Positions 56,481 to 64,000 of a stretch of DNA of 64,000 bases are shown in pieces. This DNA comes from Xenorhabdus eapokensis (GTDB taxonomy: Bacteria > Pseudomonadota > Gammaproteobacteria > Enterobacterales > Enterobacteriaceae). Each line of letters begins with the position of its first letter. The first letter of the stretch is position 1. Where the stretch lies: contig NZ_MKGQ01000005.1 of NCBI RefSeq assembly GCF_001908105.1, forward strand, positions 1 to 64,000. The letters run 5' to 3'. Both the position numbers and the translations under genes were made by a program. A model generated the notes under the pieces. That model did no database searches. It was not told where the DNA came from and saw nothing but the letters and a program-made list of their open reading frames with translations.

Positions 56481-56822
56481 TTATTGACTTTTGTTAGTGA
56501 TATTATGAATAAATTCATAAAGGCCAATTATCTCTTTTCGCAGATTAAGCTCACTTCGTATGGTCATTAACGTATCCTGAGCATGAATAAAAAGTAAATC
56601 TAAATAAAAATTTTCACCTTGAGTTTCTTTTTGAATAATCTCAGTTTGTGCATGATGAGCAGAGAGCATCATTTTTTTGGCTTTCTCCAGATATAAATAG
56701 GCATTCTTAAAATCACCAATATGAGCATATTTAATGGCTTCTTCACTTTTTTCTCTTGCATTACCTGCATTGAGAATAATTTCCAGAGCAACGGGGGTTA
56801 AAATATTGTCCTCACGATTCAT
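56481..56822 (-). CDS. PTS lactose/cellobiose-type EIIA
   Basis: A 113-residue all-helical EIIA protein. The phosphorylated histidine region is SAHHAQTEIIQ (residues 55-65), with the family start MNREDNILTPVALEIILNAG. I start at the ATG seven bases after AGGAAG; a TTG start overlapping the EIIC stop is less likely. It takes phosphate from HPr and passes it to EIIB. Confidence 0.92.
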   Translation of the reverse strand: MNREDNILTPVALEIILNAGNAREKSEEAIKYAHIGDFKNAYLYLEKAKKMMLSAHHAQTEIIQKETQGENFYLDLLFIHAQDTLMTIRSELNLRKEIIGLYEFIHNITNKSQ

Positions 56823-56851
56823 TTTTAAACTTCCTGATGAAATTAAACAAT

Positions 56852-58096
56852 TCAATCTTGCTTACTTGTATTAGCAATTTCTTCCTCAATACGTTTTTTT
56901 TCATAAACCTTAAAGAAGGGATACCAGGTAATAAGGAAAACGGCCATAAGTACCACATAGCAAATAATCGCTCGCCAGTCTTCCGTAATGATGACACTGG
57001 AAAATGGAGCTGGTATTTGACCAACTTGAATCATTTTCGACGGTATATTCAGCCAATCTGAGCGCATGAAAATCCATACGATAATTGGACTGGTAATTGC
57101 ATTAATCCACATTGGTAGCATCAAGAGTGGATTAAGGACAATTGGCGTACCAAATACCAACGGTTCGTTAATATTGAAAAAAGAAGGGCCGATACAGATA
57201 TAGCCTGTTGTTTTTAGTTCTCTGGATTTTGAAAACAGCATTAAAAGATTCAATGCAAGTGTTGCACCGGTTCCTCCCATGGTAATTAACGCGGCGGTAA
57301 ATAGGGTTTCGTAAGTCACGATATTTGTGGCTGGTTGACCAGCAGCGACCAGCGCAATATTGGCAGTGATCCCAAGCATGAAGATTGGCATTTGCAGACC
57401 TGTAAATGTCCAGACAGAAATGCCCATCGACATGGCTATCGCAGGAATCAGCGCCATGAGAATAAAGCCGGGCAGGGTTTGCCCGAATGCAGCGATGGGA
57501 GAAAAGAGCGATAACAATTTGGAAAAAACATCAATATCAAAAGTGAAGACCAACAATGTTCCGCTGCCAATGGAAATCAGTATGGGAATAATCGCATGTA
57601 TCCAGCCGACAACGAAATCAGGTAAAGCACTCTCTTTCAATAATCCTAGCTTGGTATATAAATGAAAGAGATAAGAAACAAACAGTCCGGTGATAATACC
57701 TAATAATATTCCCGCTGGGCCAAAGCGATCAAAACTGACGAGCATATTGCCATCGGTAAATTCTGGCTTAATGAACATCATGTAAACACAAATCGAAGTG
57801 AGTCCGGCAATAAGCGTATAGCGAAAGTGATACAGCTTCTCCATCATTTGATTTGCAATCATAAAAGCCGTAATTAAACCGAGCATGCCAAAAGAATAAT
57901 TGGCAATCTTGCCAAGGTCGGGCAAAAACAAAAAATAAGAACGAAATACGTTATAAAAAAAGATAAGTGAACCGGCTAAGATAAAAGGGATGTTTTTTTG
58001 CATTGCCCCAGAAATTGCTGCTACCCAAGGCCGTTTGGTAAAATTTTGCATAGCAGGTGCAAATGAGTCAGATAACCAAGACATAAATGCTTGCAT
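56852..58096 (-). CDS. PTS cellobiose-type EIIC permease
   Basis: A 414-residue membrane permease of the lactose/cellobiose PTS family with about ten helices. It carries the conserved GPSFFNINEPLVFGTPIVLNP-type block (split here as FFNINEPLVFG and PIVLNPLLMLP) which forms the sugar and phosphotransfer site. It is between EIIB (63 bases) and EIIA (29 bases) in the same operon. The substrate is inferred from the GH1 partner as a beta-glucoside. Confidence 0.94.
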   Translation of the reverse strand: MQAFMSWLSDSFAPAMQNFTKRPWVAAISGAMQKNIPFILAGSLIFFYNVFRSYFLFLPDLGKIANYSFGMLGLITAFMIANQMMEKLYHFRYTLIAGLTSICVYMMFIKPEFTDGNMLVSFDRFGPAGILLGIITGLFVSYLFHLYTKLGLLKESALPDFVVGWIHAIIPILISIGSGTLLVFTFDIDVFSKLLSLFSPIAAFGQTLPGFILMALIPAIAMSMGISVWTFTGLQMPIFMLGITANIALVAAGQPATNIVTYETLFTAALITMGGTGATLALNLLMLFSKSRELKTTGYICIGPSFFNINEPLVFGTPIVLNPLLMLPMWINAITSPIIVWIFMRSDWLNIPSKMIQVGQIPAPFSSVIITEDWRAIICYVVLMAVFLITWYPFFKVYEKKRIEEEIANTSKQD

Positions 58097-58159
58097 TTTG
58101 TATCTCTCTTTAATTTTTACTCTAAAATTCCCTGGTGAAATTTAATTTAAATAATTAAG

Positions 58160-58474
58160 TTAGTTTTTTAGGGTATTTATAGCCAAATCAAGTAATGCTT
58201 TACCATCTAATCTTCCATAGATTTCTTGTGGTACCACCATGACAGGAATATGATAACGGTCGGCATGTTTCTGAAACTCTTTTTGCTGTGAAGCATAGTG
58301 TGGCCCAAGGAATAAAATATCGATTACAGAAAAATATTCTGCGACTTCACTTTCACTTCTGGCTTCAACAGTGACAGGGATGGCTTTATCTTTTGCTGCA
58401 TTGCGGGTTCTGGTTGCCAGCATTCCGCTAGAAATACCTGCCCCGCAGCATAACATAATAAATATCTTTTTCAT
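58160..58474 (-). CDS. PTS lactose/cellobiose-type EIIB
   Basis: A 104-residue EIIB with the phosphorylated cysteine in MLCCGAGISSGML (Cys10 by alignment to the CxAGxS loop). It is the first gene of the operon EIIB-EIIC-EIIA-GH1-HPr-deaminase and starts 178 bases from the divergent activator gene. Confidence 0.93.
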   Translation of the reverse strand: MKKIFIMLCCGAGISSGMLATRTRNAAKDKAIPVTVEARSESEVAEYFSVIDILFLGPHYASQQKEFQKHADRYHIPVMVVPQEIYGRLDGKALLDLAINTLKN

Positions 58475-58652
58475 GTAAACCTCTTGTTATTGAGTAATTC
58501 ATTGATTGCTATTTTTTATGTGGATACACTCTCTACCATTTTTCGTGTATATTCAAATTAATATTTGCACTCATAGAGGGCAGGTTTTTATTTTTAAATG
58601 AAAATATTAACAGTAATATGAAATCATTATTTTTAATTTTATAGTTATTGTT

Positions 58653-60578
58653 ATGGGTATTGTTATGTTAAGAATTAAACTGAAAGATTTATTAGATTAC
58701 CTATTAACTCAGAAGAACCCTGTTTCAGCATTAAAATTATCTCAAGCCTTAGCGGTATCAATAAGATCTGTAAAGAATTATGTTGCGGAAATTAATGGGT
58801 TGCATGAACAAAAAATCATTATTTCCAGTCGTCATGGGTATTTGTTATCACAAAATTTATTGTCACAAAATATAGTAAAACAGTTAAATTTACAGAAGAA
58901 TAGTTTACCCAAGACGTATCAAGAAAGAGCACACTTTATCATTAAATCGATCTTGTTATCTAAGAGAAGCAGTAATATATATGACCTCGGTAATGATTTA
59001 TGTATAAGTGATTCTACGTTAAAGGCATTAGTATATAAGATGAATACATCATTTCAACGCTTCAACGTGAAATTTTTATGTAAAAACAATCATATTGAAA
59101 TATTAGGCACTGAACATGATTTAAGAAAATTAGTTTCTTACACGATCTTTGAACAAACGAGCTATCGTTTTATTGATTCAAAAGTATTGGAAAAAATATT
59201 TGAGAGAAAACAAGTTAAAGATGTTATTGAAATAATGACCAACGTTTTTGATAAATGGGAATTGTATCTTAGTGATTTTTCGTATACTAATCTTATTTTA
59301 CATTTTTTGATACTGATAGAACGGTTGAAAAAGGGCAGGTATCTGGAGAATCGGGCATTACCTGTAGAAAATAGTAATCTAAGATTGATCTCAGATGAAT
59401 TATGCGACAAACTTCAACTTTGTTTTGAGATTTTTATTCCTGAAAATGAAAGAAGATCTTGCTATCTTTTTTTGAAAACTAATACAAATCTTAATAAGGT
59501 CGATAATGAAATTGTTGACTTAGTTGGCGTTAAACTTTATCAATTTACCCGGAAATTAGCTGAGTCTGTGCAAGAAAATTATCTGATTGATTTAGCTTCC
59601 GATGATTTTATTTCTTTACTGTCCTTACACTTGTCAGGGTTACAAACCAGGTTGAAACATAAAATTTATACTAAAAATCCCATGCTGGAAATAATCAAAA
59701 AGGAGTGCAGAATCGTTTTTGATATTGCTATCTTCATTTCTTTACAGTTAAATAGATATTTCAATAATAAATTGAATGAAGATGAAATTTCCTTCATTGC
59801 ATTACATGTTGGGGCGGAGTTTGAACGGCAAAAAAGAAATATTACTAAAATTAGAACAGTACTCCTGTGTCCGAGTTATCGTGGAATTGACAATAAAATT
59901 TACCATCAGCTATTACGCGATTTTGGTGATGAAATAAATATTATTAAGGTTATTTCCCAGCCTGCTGAATTGGAAGGAATGGTGTTTGAGTTATTGATTA
60001 CGACAATAAATTTTTCGCCAGAACGATATTATGAAACTGTCTACATCTCACCTTTCTATTTAAGAGATAAGCATTCTGAATTAATGGAAAAAATTGACAC
60101 AGCCAATGCAAACCGGAAAAGAGCAACGTTAATCCGAAATATTGATTTGTTCTTTGATCCTGAACTTTTTCTTTTTAATCCTAATCTCCGCAATCGAGAT
60201 GAACTTATCGAAATAGTTTGCCAGAAAATGTTAGCGAAGGGCTATGTGGAAGCTGATTTCATCAACTATGTGTATGAGCGTGAGAATGCCTCTTCGACAG
60301 CATTTGGCATTTTAGCATTACCTCATTCGATAAAATTGGATGCGGTGAAAACCTGTATCGCTGTAGTCATCAGCCCAAAAGGCATACGTTGGGGAAAAGA
60401 TGAACGTGTGCATGTAGTATTTTTGAGTGCAATAAATCGGGTAGACAGGACATATTTTGCTGAGAGTTATGATGCGTTGTTGGATATCTTCAATCACGAT
60501 AGCGTTATTGGTGCACTTAGTAAAATCACTGATTTCGAAAAGTTTCGAGATATTTTAACTGAAGATCACCATCATTAA
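58653..60578 (+). CDS. LicR/BglG-type PRD transcriptional activator
   Basis: A 641-residue regulator with the layout of LicR. Two N-terminal helix-turn-helix units (SALKLSQALAVSIRSVKNYV; CISDSTLKALVYKMN). PRD1 with its His in NLILHFLILIERLKKG, and PRD2 with SFIALHVGAEFERQ. A EIIB-like domain (VLLCPSYRGID) and a C-terminal EIIA-like domain with the phosphorylatable His in GILALPHSIKLD. PTS phosphorylation of these sites would set its activity toward the divergent operon. An ATG four codons in (MLRIKLKD) is an equal alternative start; neither has a clear ribosome-binding site. Confidence 0.9.
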   Translation: MGIVMLRIKLKDLLDYLLTQKNPVSALKLSQALAVSIRSVKNYVAEINGLHEQKIIISSRHGYLLSQNLLSQNIVKQLNLQKNSLPKTYQERAHFIIKSILLSKRSSNIYDLGNDLCISDSTLKALVYKMNTSFQRFNVKFLCKNNHIEILGTEHDLRKLVSYTIFEQTSYRFIDSKVLEKIFERKQVKDVIEIMTNVFDKWELYLSDFSYTNLILHFLILIERLKKGRYLENRALPVENSNLRLISDELCDKLQLCFEIFIPENERRSCYLFLKTNTNLNKVDNEIVDLVGVKLYQFTRKLAESVQENYLIDLASDDFISLLSLHLSGLQTRLKHKIYTKNPMLEIIKKECRIVFDIAIFISLQLNRYFNNKLNEDEISFIALHVGAEFERQKRNITKIRTVLLCPSYRGIDNKIYHQLLRDFGDEINIIKVISQPAELEGMVFELLITTINFSPERYYETVYISPFYLRDKHSELMEKIDTANANRKRATLIRNIDLFFDPELFLFNPNLRNRDELIEIVCQKMLAKGYVEADFINYVYERENASSTAFGILALPHSIKLDAVKTCIAVVISPKGIRWGKDERVHVVFLSAINRVDRTYFAESYDALLDIFNHDSVIGALSKITDFEKFRDILTEDHHH

Positions 60579-61015
60579 ATCACTTCATTACCAATAGGGT
60601 GAGAATTTAGCTTCGCAATATAATATGTTGAAATAAGTATTATTGGTAAATAAAAGGCTGGGAATAGGTATTCTCAGCCTTCGTTTTGACCAATATATAT
60701 TTGTCAAAAGTGTTAATATTTAATTATTTTATAATATATTCGCTTTATATTTTCATTTGTTATTAACTTGTTATTTAAAATAAAATTACACCGATTGTTT
60801 TTTGCTTCGCAACATCTTGATTGATTATTGACCGAAACTTCATCGGTAATATTTATAAATAATTATAGAATGATAAGTTGCACACAATATTTTACGAATT
60901 TAACTGTTAGTTTCTTTAATGCGGGCAAATATTGTGATGTGGGGGGCCTCTTTCCTGAGAAGGATACCTCCAGAAACGACCCGATTATCATTCCAGAAAA
61001 AGCAAAGGAAAAGAA
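60579..61015 (+). other. AT-rich intergenic region before the SGNH gene
   Basis: About 435 bases. A terminator lies at 60654-60682 (listed separately). The rest is very AT-rich, with short frames lacking ribosome-binding sites; it should contain the promoter of the SGNH/acyltransferase pair. Confidence 0.45.
60654..60688 (+). terminator. Terminator after the PRD activator
   Basis: AAGGCTGGGAATA-GG-TATTCTCAGCCTT is a 13-bp stem with one G-U pair, followed by CGTTTT. A near-identical element recurs at 63099. Confidence 0.75.
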
Positions 61016-61672
61016 ATGATTTATATTCAATCTCATTTGGCGGGGCAAGTTTGGTTCTCACTTGGAGACAGCATAACAGAAAGAGGGTGGTATCAACCCA
61101 TCGTGACTGAAATGTTAGGGCTAAGAAAATTTGTGAATTACGGCATTGGAGGAACATGTATCGCTCAAAAAGATAAAAATGATAGTTCTGCTATTTGTTT
61201 AAGATATAAAGAAATGGGAAACACCCCAGACATCATTACCATATGGGGAGGGGTTAACGATTTTGGCTATGATTTTGGTTCTCATGGAGGAATAGAAATA
61301 GGTGATAATAAAGAAAAAACGCCATTAACATTTACTGGCGCTATGCATTTATTGATGGCAGGAGTGACAAAGCAATATCCATTATCAAGGATAGGGTTCA
61401 TCATAACAACACCTCTCTCAATAGAAAGAGGAATGAACGAGAAAAATTTGAAAGGATACTATTTATCTGATTATTGTAATGTTTGCAGGGAAGTTTGCGA
61501 AAGCTATTCTATCCCGTATCTGGATTTATTGAAAAACTCCGGTTTTAATGAGGGAAATATAGATGTCATGACGAGCAATAGCTCAGGTACAGAATCCGAT
61601 GGACTGCATCCATCAAAAATAGGCATGGCAAAAATAGCGCCTAAAATTGCAAACTTCATGTTATCAATTTAA
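61016..61672 (+). CDS. SGNH/GDSL-family hydrolase
   Basis: A 218-residue protein without a signal peptide. Catalytic blocks: WFSLGDSITERGW with Ser19, GIGGTCI, GGVNDFG, and the C-terminal SDGLHPSKIG with Asp195 and His198. SGNH proteins deacylate, or in pairs with membrane acyltransferases acylate, sugars. It is followed after 12 bases by such an acyltransferase. AAGGA lies six bases before the ATG. Base composition is markedly AT-rich compared with the backbone genes, suggesting acquisition. Confidence 0.8.
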   Translation: MIYIQSHLAGQVWFSLGDSITERGWYQPIVTEMLGLRKFVNYGIGGTCIAQKDKNDSSAICLRYKEMGNTPDIITIWGGVNDFGYDFGSHGGIEIGDNKEKTPLTFTGAMHLLMAGVTKQYPLSRIGFIITTPLSIERGMNEKNLKGYYLSDYCNVCREVCESYSIPYLDLLKNSGFNEGNIDVMTSNSSGTESDGLHPSKIGMAKIAPKIANFMLSI

Positions 61673-61684
61673 GAGGGATTTTGA

Positions 61685-62728
61685 ATGAGAGTTCTAACCA
61701 TCGATTTATTAAAAATAATTTCTATATTTTTCGTTGTAGTATCCCACGTCACATTGTTCTTCTTGTTACGTTATGATAATGATGTGATTTTGTATTTATA
61801 TAGGCAAGCAGGTCAGTTGGGGGTTTCGTTATTCTTTATGTGTAGTGGTTATTTTTTACTAAATAACAAACATGAAAACCAAACCACTTATGTAGTTAAT
61901 AAAGTAAAGAAAATTTTAATTGTGTTATTTTTTTGGTTAGCCTTTTATTATTTCTATGATAGTTTGTTTATCAGTAAATTCACAACAATTCCTACCGTCA
62001 GTTTTTTAAACTATGTTAATGTTAGCAAATTTATATCAGACGCCACTCATTTGTGGTTTATATTTGCAATAATTTCTCTGTATATACTAACCCCATTGAT
62101 ACGGAATTCATTTAATTCAGGAAATGCCAAGGGGCTTATAAAGATAATATTCATAATGTTTGTTATTTCTAATTTTACCTTACTGAATGCATTAACAGAT
62201 TATAAATATCACTTTTCCGTTGTGCCCTTTGATATTTTACTTCCATTTCAAGTTGAAGGGCTTCTCAGTTTTCTGATTGGAGGGTATATAGGGCTTACGC
62301 ACCCTAAAATAAAATCCTTCTCCTTTAAACATATAGCCCTGTTGGTATTATCCATTATCTCATTGATATTTCTTTCATTTATCTCAGTCAGGACAGGAAT
62401 GGCCTTCTTTTATGGAAAATTTTATAATGTCTTTCTTCAGGTTTCTTCCGTATGTTTATTTTTATTCTTGATTAATTTAAATGTAAGTAAAATATCAAGC
62501 GCAACAGAAAATATAAGCAAGAATATACTAGGAATATATCTCGTTCACAATATTTTTGTTGTTGAGATACACAATGAGTTTATCCATGAGTTCTTGCTAA
62601 GAAAATTTCATTACGTCAATATGTATGTTTATATAATAGTGTATTCATTACTGGCTTTTGCCTTATCATATATGCTGTGTGTTTTATTGCGAAAATTCAA
62701 GATAACTTCGTCAATCATCACTATTTAA
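61685..62728 (+). CDS. Acyltransferase-3 family membrane O-acyltransferase
   Basis: A 347-residue membrane protein with about ten helices and the acyltransferase-3 (OafA/WecH/NodX) start RVLTIDLLKIISIFFVVVSH, the conserved His being in VSHVTLF. It also has SLFFMCSGYFLL and THLWFIFAIISLYILTPLI. Such proteins add O-acetyl or other short acyl groups to surface sugars. GAGGG lies seven bases before the ATG. It probably works with the SGNH protein encoded just upstream. Confidence 0.85.
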   Translation: MRVLTIDLLKIISIFFVVVSHVTLFFLLRYDNDVILYLYRQAGQLGVSLFFMCSGYFLLNNKHENQTTYVVNKVKKILIVLFFWLAFYYFYDSLFISKFTTIPTVSFLNYVNVSKFISDATHLWFIFAIISLYILTPLIRNSFNSGNAKGLIKIIFIMFVISNFTLLNALTDYKYHFSVVPFDILLPFQVEGLLSFLIGGYIGLTHPKIKSFSFKHIALLVLSIISLIFLSFISVRTGMAFFYGKFYNVFLQVSSVCLFLFLINLNVSKISSATENISKNILGIYLVHNIFVVEIHNEFIHEFLLRKFHYVNMYVYIIVYSLLAFALSYMLCVLLRKFKITSSIITI

Positions 62729-62879
62729 TGTTATGAATTGAGGGGCGTATGGGCTAAATAGCCTTTAATGTCTCTACTATATTAGGATTTTTCTCTACCA
62801 GATATAACATTTTTAGATGTTACCGGATATTGTTATTTTGTAACTAATAATATTGAAGGACTTGAGAAAGAGGGGATAA

Positions 62880-63047
62880 GATTACTGTGCTAGAGCCGAC
62901 CTTATCGAACGTTACGGAGAACTTGATGTTTCTTACTTCTCTCATAACGAGAGTTGCTTTGCTGGAAAGAAAATGCGGTCAGTAGATAGCGAACTTGGCC
63001 AGATTAATTTATTTCAATCCTATGGTGTTGGTAATATACAGGTGTAA
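62880..63047 (+). pseudogene. Possible gene remnant, 55 codons, unrecognised
   Basis: An open stretch directly after a stop, with no start codon or ribosome-binding site, reads DYCARADLIERYGELDVSYF and ends NLFQSYGVGNIQV before a TAA. The codon pattern looks coding-like but I do not recognise the family. It lies in the 417-base gap between the acyltransferase gene and the terminator of the TetR gene; the rest of that gap (62729-62879, 63048-63098) shows nothing. Confidence 0.25.
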
Positions 63048-63098
63048 ATATAGCATGGTGATAGGGTTGTGAAGTCTATTAAAAATAGCCATTTTGAT

Positions 63099-63134
63099 AA
63101 ATAAAAGGCTGGGAAACTATTTCTCAGCCTTAAT
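63099..63134. terminator. Terminator after the TetR gene
   Basis: AAGGCTGGGAAA and TTTCTCAGCCTT form a stem with flanking AATAAA and TTAATG, eleven bases past the minus-strand TetR stop. It nearly repeats the element at 60648-60682, including the 17-base run AAATAAAAGGCTGGGAA. Confidence 0.65.
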
Positions 63135-63145
63135 GAGAGTAAATA

Positions 63146-63775
63146 TTATCCACACTTCAGCAAAAAATTAACCGCCGCACTAATACGGGGCATAATATCT
63201 GTTTCTGGCCGCGGTGGCAGAATGCCCAATGCCATTTTCCTGAGTGGTTCTGCAATAACCATCGAGATGATAAGTTCACTGATAATAGGAAAATCCATTT
63301 TTTTCAGTAATCCTTGTTGATATTGGCGTTCAAGCCAATTCGCTAATATATTTTTGCCTTTTTCAATTCCACTTTGCTGATATTTATCCAATAGTATTTC
63401 ACGATAAGGAAAATCAGATTGTAATAATTTAAATAACCCTACTGCTTCCATAGATAAGGATTTTTCTGCCATTTCGGCTAGAAATATTTTCAATAATTTC
63501 ATGACGTGTTGAAAATTATTAGCATCTTTTTTAAAGGTGGGAATAAAATTCTCTTCCCAACCCATAACAATTTTTTCAAGTAAATCTTCTCGATTTTTGA
63601 CAAACCGATAAAGCGTTTTTTTGGCAATACCGGCTTTTTTGGCAACCACATCCATGGTTGTTTTGTTATAACCTTGATTAATAAGCAGTAGAAGGGTGAT
63701 ATCGTAAATTCTTTGGCGTATTTCTTGCTCTGGAATTGTCGGGCGGCCTCGTGGACGTGGATGATTTTCTGCCAT
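63146..63775 (-). CDS. TetR/AcrR family repressor
   Basis: A 209-residue TetR-family regulator. The N-terminal helix-turn-helix lies at about residues 18-62 (YNKTTMDVVAKKAGIAKKTL then YRFVKNREDLL), preceded by a basic tail PRPRGRPTIPEQEI. The C-terminal ligand domain resembles TetR_C (AcrR-like) regulators of efflux pumps. An imperfectly placed but perfect palindrome lies upstream at 63893. Its target may be the gene that starts at the right edge of the window. Confidence 0.88.
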   Translation of the reverse strand: MAENHPRPRGRPTIPEQEIRQRIYDITLLLLINQGYNKTTMDVVAKKAGIAKKTLYRFVKNREDLLEKIVMGWEENFIPTFKKDANNFQHVMKLLKIFLAEMAEKSLSMEAVGLFKLLQSDFPYREILLDKYQQSGIEKGKNILANWLERQYQQGLLKKMDFPIISELIISMVIAEPLRKMALGILPPRPETDIMPRISAAVNFLLKCG

Positions 63776-63946
63776 TTTAGCACCTTATAAGTTGTGAATA
63801 TTTGTACCGCACTGGCGTGATCTCATTAATAAACAGAACAGACTGATACACAACTCGCAGGGGCTTGTCAATTCTATCAAAGCATGATTATCACCCTAAT
63901 ACATTAGGGTATTTGCGCCCATCGTCGAGTGTTATTTTCCGACTTG
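63776..63946. promoter_or_regulatory. Upstream region of the TetR gene with an 18-bp palindrome
   Basis: ACCCTAAT-AC-ATTAGGGT at 63893-63910 has perfect 8-bp arms. Size and symmetry fit a TetR-family operator. It lies 118 bases before the TetR start and about 35 bases before a possible plus-strand start, so it may control the divergent gene. Confidence 0.55.
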
Positions 63947-64000
63947 ATGGAATACAAAAAGAAACGAGATGCTGACAGTTTGGCTGCCATGCAAGAACTT
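63947..64000 (+). CDS. Possible start of a gene running off the right edge
   Basis: From ATG 63947 the frame is open to the window end (18 codons, MEYKKKRDADSLAAMQEL); an in-frame GTG at 63929 is an alternative. No good ribosome-binding site is seen and too little is present to name a family. Confidence 0.3.
   Translation, partial: MEYKKKRDADSLAAMQEL

Noticed and set aside
60828..61157. Short frames overlapping the start of the SGNH gene on both strands
   Set aside because: They overlap a gene with full catalytic motifs and a good ribosome-binding site, and none has its own signals.

Overview
The window reads as the chromosome of an AT-rich enterobacterium of the Morganellaceae, most likely Xenorhabdus or a close relative. 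This is inferred from very close protein similarity to E. coli housekeeping genes, a Proteus-type tryptophanase, a chromosomal ter operon and a type I-E-style CRISPR repeat. The genus itself cannot be proven from the sequence alone. The backbone is the E. coli minute 99-0 neighbourhood (serB, radA, nadR, ettA, slt, trpR, yjjX, gpmB, rob, creA, arcA, thrLABC, yaaA, talB). It is joined to a second E. coli-like block (dkgA, yghB, metC, exbBD), and accessory segments lie on both sides.

Layout. 1-248: right end of an IS630-family insertion sequence. 249-3627: a CRISPR array of 56 repeats (the first truncated) and 55 spacers of exactly 32 nt, read on the minus strand with the leader at 3628 onward; no cas gene is in the window. 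4084-7192: gntR-gntK-gntU for gluconate, with gntU broken by one extra G in a G9 tract. 7266-11941: an MBOAT acyltransferase, two SGNH proteins and a Bax-type glucosaminidase, read here as a peptidoglycan O-acetylation/de-acetylation locus. 12504-16118: small secreted DUF3761 protein, YgfF-like dehydrogenase, SymE-like protein and tryptophanase. 16233-25062: a tellurite/stress system, with terZABCD on the minus strand facing a four-gene set on the plus strand (phosphoribosyltransferase-TRSP, HAD phosphatase, StiP-like, citrate lyase beta-like) plus a TerW-like regulator. The divergent promoter region carries three copies of an AATCATA-A-TATGATT-type site. 25891-26463: IS1-like and IS3-like remnants. 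26554-42211: talB to ettA backbone, with a readable thr attenuator, an FNR box before arcA and a trp operator before trpR. 42301-43029: an intact ABC ATPase-like gene whose catalytic motifs are all degenerate. 43699-48669: nadR (under a perfect NadR-type palindrome), radA, serB, smp. 48679-54196: a small membrane protein, dkgA, yghB, metC, and exbBD with a Fur box. 54261-60578: a beta-glucoside PTS operon with its own HPr and a cytidine deaminase-like gene, divergent from a LicR-type PRD activator. 61016-62728: an AT-rich SGNH hydrolase plus membrane acyltransferase pair between two near-identical terminators. 63146-63775: TetR-type repressor.

The most interesting candidates are: the IS630 insertion that appears to sit exactly in a CRISPR repeat; the ter/nucleotide-metabolism module with its repeated operators; the pseudo-ATPase; the PTS operon carrying a dedicated HPr and deaminase; and the G9 tract in gntU.
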